9,477 nucleotides of DNA from an uncultured Planctomycetaceae bacterium (lineage in GTDB: Bacteria > Planctomycetota > Planctomycetia > Pirellulales > Pirellulaceae), in contig CAIYOB010000863.1 in the NCBI GenBank assembly GCA_903927685.1, forward strand, positions 1-9,477, read 5' to 3'. Shown one piece after another: positions 6,801-9,477 of the stretch (position 1 is the stretch's first letter; each line of letters opens with the position of its first letter). A model generated the notes under the pieces. It saw only the letters and a list, made by a program, of their open reading frames with translations. It ran no database searches and was not told the DNA's origin. The translations under genes and the position numbers were made by a program.

Positions 6801-8008
6801 ACGGGGATGCGGGTTATGCGGAGATCGGGCCGGGCTGGTACAACATCGCCTGGTGGAACAAGGGCTACCAGGTCGACAGCCGGTTTGTGAAAGCCGGCAC
6901 CGGGCAGAGCATGGCGGTCTGGCAGCAGTCGGTGCTTCCCGGCCGCTACACGGTCCAGGCGACTTGGTTCGGCTACCACAACAACGTCAGCAATGTCCCG
7001 TACCGCATTTACGACGGGGATACTCTGCTGGCCGAAGTGGCTGTCGATCAAAAACGCACGCCTACTTTTTCCGTCGGCGACCCAGCGGCTTTCTTCACGC
7101 TGGCCACCGTCGACGTCGCCAGCGGTACGCTCCGCGTCGTTCTGGGCAACGACGCCACAGGCGGCACGCTGGTTGTGGCCGACGCGGTCCGGATTGTGCC
7201 GGGCACCATCACTTCGCCGCCCGCAACAGTCCAGGGCCCCACGCTCACCGACGACGGCGACGCCGGCTACCGCGAGTCCGCTTACGGCTGGTACAGCATC
7301 TCCTGGTGGAACAAGGGGTATCAGGTCGACAGCCGGTTTGCCAACGCGGGCGACGGCCGCAGTACGGCCACCTGGCAGCAGACGCTCGCGCCGGGGCGAT
7401 ACGCGATTCAAGCGACCTGGTTCGGCTACCACAACAACGTCAGCGACGCGCCGTACCGGATCTACGATGGCGAGACCTTGCTGGCCGAGGTCCGGGTCAA
7501 CCAGAAGCAGACGCCCACCTTGACGCCGGGCGACCCGGCCCCGTTCATGACCCTCGCCACGGTCGACATCACCAGTGGCAACGTCCGCGTGGTGCTCGGC
7601 AACGACGCCACCGGCGGGTACCTGGTGGTGGCCGACGCCGTCCGCATCCTGCCCGACGCGACCGCCTCGACGCCGCTGCTGCTGGCCGCGGCCAGCGTGC
7701 CCGAAGCCAACTCGACCCTGGCTGGCGAATCCGCTGCGGAACCGGCACCGAGCGACCGCGCGCGCGCGATCGACATCGCCGATGCCGCACTCGATCTCGG
7801 CTGGTTCTTCGATCCCGAGACGTGGGACGACGGGCCCGGAAACGACCGATCTCGGGAGGCGCACCCGCCCGTCAAGCTCGCCCATCTCCGCGCGCTGTTT
7901 GCCGAGTGGGGTGAGACTCCAGACGGCCTGGATGACTTGTTGCATCGACTGACTGGCTGGGAGCCCGACGAAGCTTGGTGGACCGCCACAAAACGAAAGG
8001 ACCGCTAA
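3881..8008 (+). CDS. Giant LEPR-XLL multidomain surface protein (FN3, beta-helix, cadherin-like, golvesin-like)
   Basis: This 1375-residue protein starts with a basic leader (RKHLAPRRNRRR) and a LEPR-XLL-type motif, M-E-S-R-Q-L-L at residues 23-29. That N-terminal signal is common on large extracytoplasmic planctomycete proteins. Three fibronectin type III domains follow (about 92-182, 190-279, 287-379), each ending in a Y-x-Y-R-V strand. Residues 400-875 form a right-handed parallel beta-helix of the pectin-lyase type, with N-x-I rungs near 508, 552, 582, 636, 672, 705 and 736. A cadherin-like domain (about 876-967) precedes two tandem golvesin/Xly-type domains (970-1107 and 1121-1258). The acidic tail (1259-1375) has no domain I know; no LPxTG anchor or dockerin is seen. 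Family knowledge suggests carbohydrate binding or degradation at the cell surface, but I could not identify catalytic residues. It lies between a membrane fusion protein and an ABC ATPase, which may reflect linked function. ATG 3881 follows AAGGAGG. Confidence 0.9.
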   Translation: MLNRTRKHLAPRRNRRRLSLERMESRQLLSATALLGLAVTADGLASPIATLEADDAAATALEWLAEPALTVAIVGEGEGSPASPSSPVGSEVPTAPTNLAATVVSPSEVNLTWDLADASETGIVIERKMGAEGSFQTLVALPAGENTFTDTSCWAATDYTYRVQAVNATGASSYSQETSAVTDPVPAGALAVVTDLQVVPSSPNAAALSFTDPNPADLKRQYLLERSEDGVAYRVVEVLGTSTTWTDVGLSPGATYSYRVRGISWNNPTSDYSAAAQITMPDRLPGAPIEPSRLEAETTATTATLTWTNNDATESAFKIERAVFSPWHPQPWTTVAITAPGATSFTDTGLRAEATYVYRVSATNEVADSGYAVPASDVLQSLFGDQIAVITASAGTGSPQVYDIGPGHAYEDIADLDWSQLGPGDTVNIHYKPGGYHELFQISTRGTADNWITINGVPDPATGQLPIIDGLEAVLDPQFKSSYAPLHGSGAIVVGTRPGYVSGYRPGYITIQNLQVQRAYAGNDPNTFTDYDGALKAYTTVGAGIYLYRADHITIRDCIITDNGEGIFGAGQASFDRLMTDITVSSNEIYNNGNLGTNRTHNTYLEAIDTVYEYNHYGPLRAGAGGNGLKDRSVGVVVRGNYIEGGAHELQLPASENQVNLALTIPRYHRAMVYGNVIVDGPGNVSGPVEYGGETHTALGRKGVLYLYHNTIVVQSDKSAVWRVNAVGLNSTSETLDARNNIFAALPATPGAVNSDFGLLGVDSYVSRKANAYVGRNWVPPDYLLNSYGNAGFKGHVAGLDNLMVGQSDDPGFVAVLAGDYELAADSVAVDAATRLAGASFAFPVDHQFSAEQHAIPRAVLGAAADLGAWEYGSGNQAPTAILLSSTVVAELNPGATIGTVTVIDPNVADTHLLSVSDSRFEIIDNELRLKPDASLNQATEPSITLDITATDSGGLSRIETFVITVGRPIVIDDGDAGYAEIGPGWYNIAWWNKGYQVDSRFVKAGTGQSMAVWQQSVLPGRYTVQATWFGYHNNVSNVPYRIYDGDTLLAEVAVDQKRTPTFSVGDPAAFFTLATVDVASGTLRVVLGNDATGGTLVVADAVRIVPGTITSPPATVQGPTLTDDGDAGYRESAYGWYSISWWNKGYQVDSRFANAGDGRSTATWQQTLAPGRYAIQATWFGYHNNVSDAPYRIYDGETLLAEVRVNQKQTPTLTPGDPAPFMTLATVDITSGNVRVVLGNDATGGYLVVADAVRILPDATASTPLLLAAASVPEANSTLAGESAAEPAPSDRARAIDIADAALDLGWFFDPETWDDGPGNDRSREAHPPVKLAHLRALFAEWGETPDGLDDLLHRLTGWEPDEAWWTATKRKDR
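6797..7651 (+). repeat. Internal tandem duplication encoding two golvesin-like domains
   Basis: Two 402-base units (6797-7198 and 7250-7651) are offset by exactly 453 bases and encode residues 973-1106 and 1124-1257. By eye, about 100 of 134 residues are identical. Blocks WWNKGYQVDSRF, ATWFGYHNNVS and VVLGNDATGG are shared without change. At the DNA level, 27 bases at 6965-6991 recur exactly at 7418-7444. A short linker of about 17 residues separates the units. Confidence 0.85.
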
Positions 8009-8304
8009 CGCCTGTTGCCTCGCTCGTCTGTGCTCGTGGCATTGTGTCCTCGCTTGGTGCTGCGTCTGTTCCCGGGCCACATTGCGGACTGCAACCTTGG
8101 CGCACGGCGCAGCGAGGGGACCGCACCCCGGCAAGCTCCAGTCCAGGTCAAGTCGCGTCGGCTGCCACATGCCCCGTCAAGCATCGCAAACGCCATGCCA
8201 AGCGATTTCGTCTGGCGAGATGCTGGCGAATTGCCGCGGCTGGCCGCGGATCGTAAGCAGACAGCCAACCACTTGGAAGTTCCGCGGGATCGACGGCCCG
8301 GAAA

Positions 8305-8337
8305 CTTTTACAGCCTGCCGCGGGCATCCAGTAAAAG
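8305..8337. repeat. Interrupted inverted repeat upstream of the ATPase promoter
   Basis: CTTTTAC (8305-8311) and GTAAAAG (8331-8337) are perfect inverted 7-base arms. Inside them lies a second exact stem, TGCC (8316-8319) and GGCA (8323-8326), with loop GCG, centred on the same axis. The A/T-rich outer arms are unusual in this GC-rich DNA. It ends 10 bases before the putative -35 box, a position that fits an activator or repressor site. It could instead be an RNA stem ending the upstream transcript, though no T-run follows. Confidence 0.5.
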
Positions 8338-8347
8338 ATACCGGCTC

Positions 8348-8376
8348 TTGGAGTTGCGTCGGGCGAACTCTAGAAT
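8348..8376 (+). promoter_or_regulatory. Putative sigma70-type promoter for the ABC ATPase
   Basis: TTGGAG (8348-8353) and TAGAAT (8371-8376) are separated by 17 bases. The -10 box matches TATAAT at 5 of 6 positions and the -35 matches TTGACA at 3 of 6. A start near 8383 would give a leader of about 87 bases before GTG 8470. This suggests the ATPase gene can be transcribed separately from the giant gene. Confidence 0.45.
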
Positions 8377-8457
8377 GCGTGTCGGCTGGGCGATCCAAAC
8401 GCGCCGGAGCAGGAGCCAGTGGATCGCGGTGAAACAGGACCGGAGAGCATTATTGAT

Positions 8458-8464
8458 GGAAGGG
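8458..8464 (+). promoter_or_regulatory. Shine-Dalgarno site deciding the GTG start of the ATPase
   Basis: GGAAGGG lies 5 bases before GTG 8470. The competing in-frame GTG at 8419 has GGAG only 3 bases away, which is too close, and would add 17 residues not expected for the family. Confidence 0.6.
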
Positions 8465-8469
8465 TCCCT

Positions 8470-9174
8470 GTGACAGACAGACGTTGGATCGTACAGGTCC
8501 AGGGCGTGCACCGCTATTTCAAACGCGGCAGCGAGCGGGTGGACGTCTTGAAGGATCTGACCTTGCTCGTGCCCGAGGGCGAATTCCTGGGGCTGATGGG
8601 CCCCAGCGGCTCCGGCAAGACAACCTTGCTGAACCTGATTGCGGGCTTGGATAAGCCCAGCGAAGGCCAGGTCCGGGTCGGCGATGACTTGATCTCGTCC
8701 ATGTCCGAGGGCCAACTGGCACGCTGGCGGACGCGCCACATCGGCTTTATCTTTCAGTTCTACCACTTGATGCCCGTGCTGACGGCGTTCGAAAACGTCG
8801 AACTGCCACTGCTCTTGCTGCCGCTGTCGGCCCGGCAGCGGCGGGACCAGGTCCTGACCGCACTGGACCTGGTCGGGTTGAGCGACCGCGTGCGGCATCG
8901 GCCGGGACAGCTGTCCGGCGGCCAGCAGCAGCGGGTGGGAATCGCCCGGGCGATTGTCACCGATCCGACGTTGATCGTGGCCGACGAACCGACCGGCGAC
9001 TTGGATGCCCGCTCGGCCGACGAAATCCTGAACCTGTTGGAAGAACTCTTACGTTCCTTGCACAAGACGATCCTGCTGGTAACGCACGACCCGCGAGCTG
9101 CGCAGCGCGCCCATCGCGTGCTGCATCTGGAGAAGGGCAAGCTGGTCGAACAACCTGAAATGCTGCAAACCTAG
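8470..9174 (+). CDS. LolD/MacB/DevA-type ABC transporter ATP-binding protein
   Basis: A 234-residue ATPase, the usual length for LolD-like subunits. It carries the full motif set: Walker A GPSGSGKT (44-51), Q-loop Q96 in FQFYHLMP, signature LSGGQQQRV (148-156), Walker B LIVADEPTGDLD (168-179) and switch histidine H206 in LLVTHD. The phrases FQFYHLMPVLTAFENVELP and DEPTGDLD are typical of the subfamily that serves FtsX/MacB-like permeases in lipoprotein release, macrolide efflux and glycolipid export. The protein hydrolyses ATP at the cytoplasmic face of the inner membrane. No permease gene is seen next to it. The fusion-protein gene at 2479-3747 is the obvious candidate partner. GTG 8470 is chosen for its GGAAGGG site. 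The sulfatase gene starts 82 bases downstream, so read-through is possible. Confidence 0.92.
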   Translation: MTDRRWIVQVQGVHRYFKRGSERVDVLKDLTLLVPEGEFLGLMGPSGSGKTTLLNLIAGLDKPSEGQVRVGDDLISSMSEGQLARWRTRHIGFIFQFYHLMPVLTAFENVELPLLLLPLSARQRRDQVLTALDLVGLSDRVRHRPGQLSGGQQQRVGIARAIVTDPTLIVADEPTGDLDARSADEILNLLEELLRSLHKTILLVTHDPRAAQRAHRVLHLEKGKLVEQPEMLQT

Positions 9175-9256
9175 ACGTCCTGCGTTTCGTTTCTCCGTGT
9201 GTTTCGGTGTGCCGTTTCCGAAGTCCCCGATTCCCACCTCCCATCCTGGTGCCACC

Positions 9257-9477
9257 ATGAAATCGTTCCCGCTCACTTGCCTCGCCTGGTCCCTGGCAGG
9301 GCTGGCCTGTGCGACCGGCCCCTGGCTGTCCTGTTCCGCAGCCGCTGAACCGCCGCCCAACATCGTTCTGTTCCTGGTCGACGACATGGGCGTGATGGAC
9401 ACCTCGGTGCCGTTCCTGACCGGCGCGGACGGCCAACCGCAGCGCTATCCGCTGAACGACTACTACCGCACGCCGAA
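9257..9477 (+). CDS. Secreted sulfatase (arylsulfatase family), N-terminal part only
   Basis: The first 73 codons are present and the gene runs off the right edge. Residues 1 to about 30 form a signal peptide: MKS, a hydrophobic stretch, then an Ala-rich cleavage region ending near SAAA/EPP. The mature part begins with PNIVLFLVDDMGVMD. D42 and D43 are the Asp pair that binds the active-site metal in the alkaline-phosphatase-like sulfatase fold. YRTPN-type sequence follows at the edge, as is common in planctomycete sulfatases. The catalytic Cys/Ser motif (C/S-x-P/A-S-R), needed to confirm activity and class, lies outside the window. These enzymes remove sulfate esters, often from algal or host polysaccharides. 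No Shine-Dalgarno site precedes ATG 9257. The 82-base gap before it is pyrimidine-rich, with no clear promoter or terminator. Family call is strong; substrate is unknown. Confidence 0.88.
   Translation, partial: MKSFPLTCLAWSLAGLACATGPWLSCSAAAEPPPNIVLFLVDDMGVMDTSVPFLTGADGQPQRYPLNDYYRTP

Larger units (their letters stand above)
8009..8469. other. 461-base gap with regulatory structures, no gene
   Basis: No protein gene is supported between the giant gene and the ATPase; the open frames here show no domain or convincing start. Three structures stand out. The first is a GC hairpin at 8234-8249: CCGCGG, loop CTGG, CCGCGG, with no following T-run. The second is the interrupted dyad at 8305-8337. 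The third is a promoter-like pair at 8348-8376. The first 225 bases after the stop (8009-8233) show nothing recognisable. Confidence 0.55.

Noticed and set aside
7757..7768. (CG)6 alternating tract as Z-DNA or a regulatory site
   Set aside because: It lies inside the coding sequence and encodes an ordinary Arg-Ala-Arg-Ala stretch in the tail. Short CG runs are unremarkable at this GC content.
4466..8170. Open reading frame of about 1234 codons on the minus strand, antisense to the giant gene
   Set aside because: It mirrors the GC-rich codon bias of the sense gene. Its product shows no domain, signal or coherent structure, while the plus strand encodes several recognisable domains across the same bases.
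9251..9260. GCCACCATGA at the sulfatase start, resembling a eukaryotic Kozak context
   Set aside because: All genes are bacterial in type with Shine-Dalgarno sites on several. The match is coincidence.

Overview
The window looks like planctomycete DNA, probably from a Pirellulales-type genome. It is GC-rich. The largest gene opens with a LEPR-XLL-type sorting motif, a secreted sulfatase begins at the right edge, and several genes appear to start at TTG or GTG. Two intergenic sites share a GC-rich repeat of a kind I associate with planctomycete genomes. The phylum is an inference from these traits, not from a marker gene. All credible genes lie on the + strand.

Layout. Positions 1-259 hold one copy of the repeat and otherwise nothing recognisable. 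Next come a stand-alone response-regulator receiver protein (260-661) and a 12-helix MFS-type transporter (723-2171). The 307-base gap 2172-2478 carries a nested inverted repeat of the same family (2206-2293). A membrane-anchored HlyD/MacA/DevB-like membrane fusion protein follows (TTG start, 2479-3747). After a short leader with a hairpin and a strong Shine-Dalgarno comes a giant secreted protein (3881-8008, 1375 aa). It has a LEPR-XLL N-terminus, three FN3 domains, a parallel beta-helix, a cadherin-like domain, two tandem golvesin/Xly-like domains and an unassigned acidic tail. The 461-base gap 8009-8469 contains a GC hairpin, a longer interrupted dyad and a plausible sigma70-type promoter. 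A LolD/MacB/DevA-type ABC ATPase follows (8470-9174). A sulfatase with a signal peptide starts at 9257 and runs off the window.

How the genes may work together. A membrane fusion protein and a LolD/MacB-type ATPase are two of the three usual parts of a tripartite ABC efflux or export system. The FtsX/MacB-like permease normally found with them is absent, and a giant extracytoplasmic adhesin-like or glycan-binding gene sits between the two. Together with the secreted sulfatase, this suggests a locus for the surface handling of (possibly sulfated) polysaccharide. That functional link rests on gene order alone. The receiver protein and the MFS transporter show no clear link to the rest.
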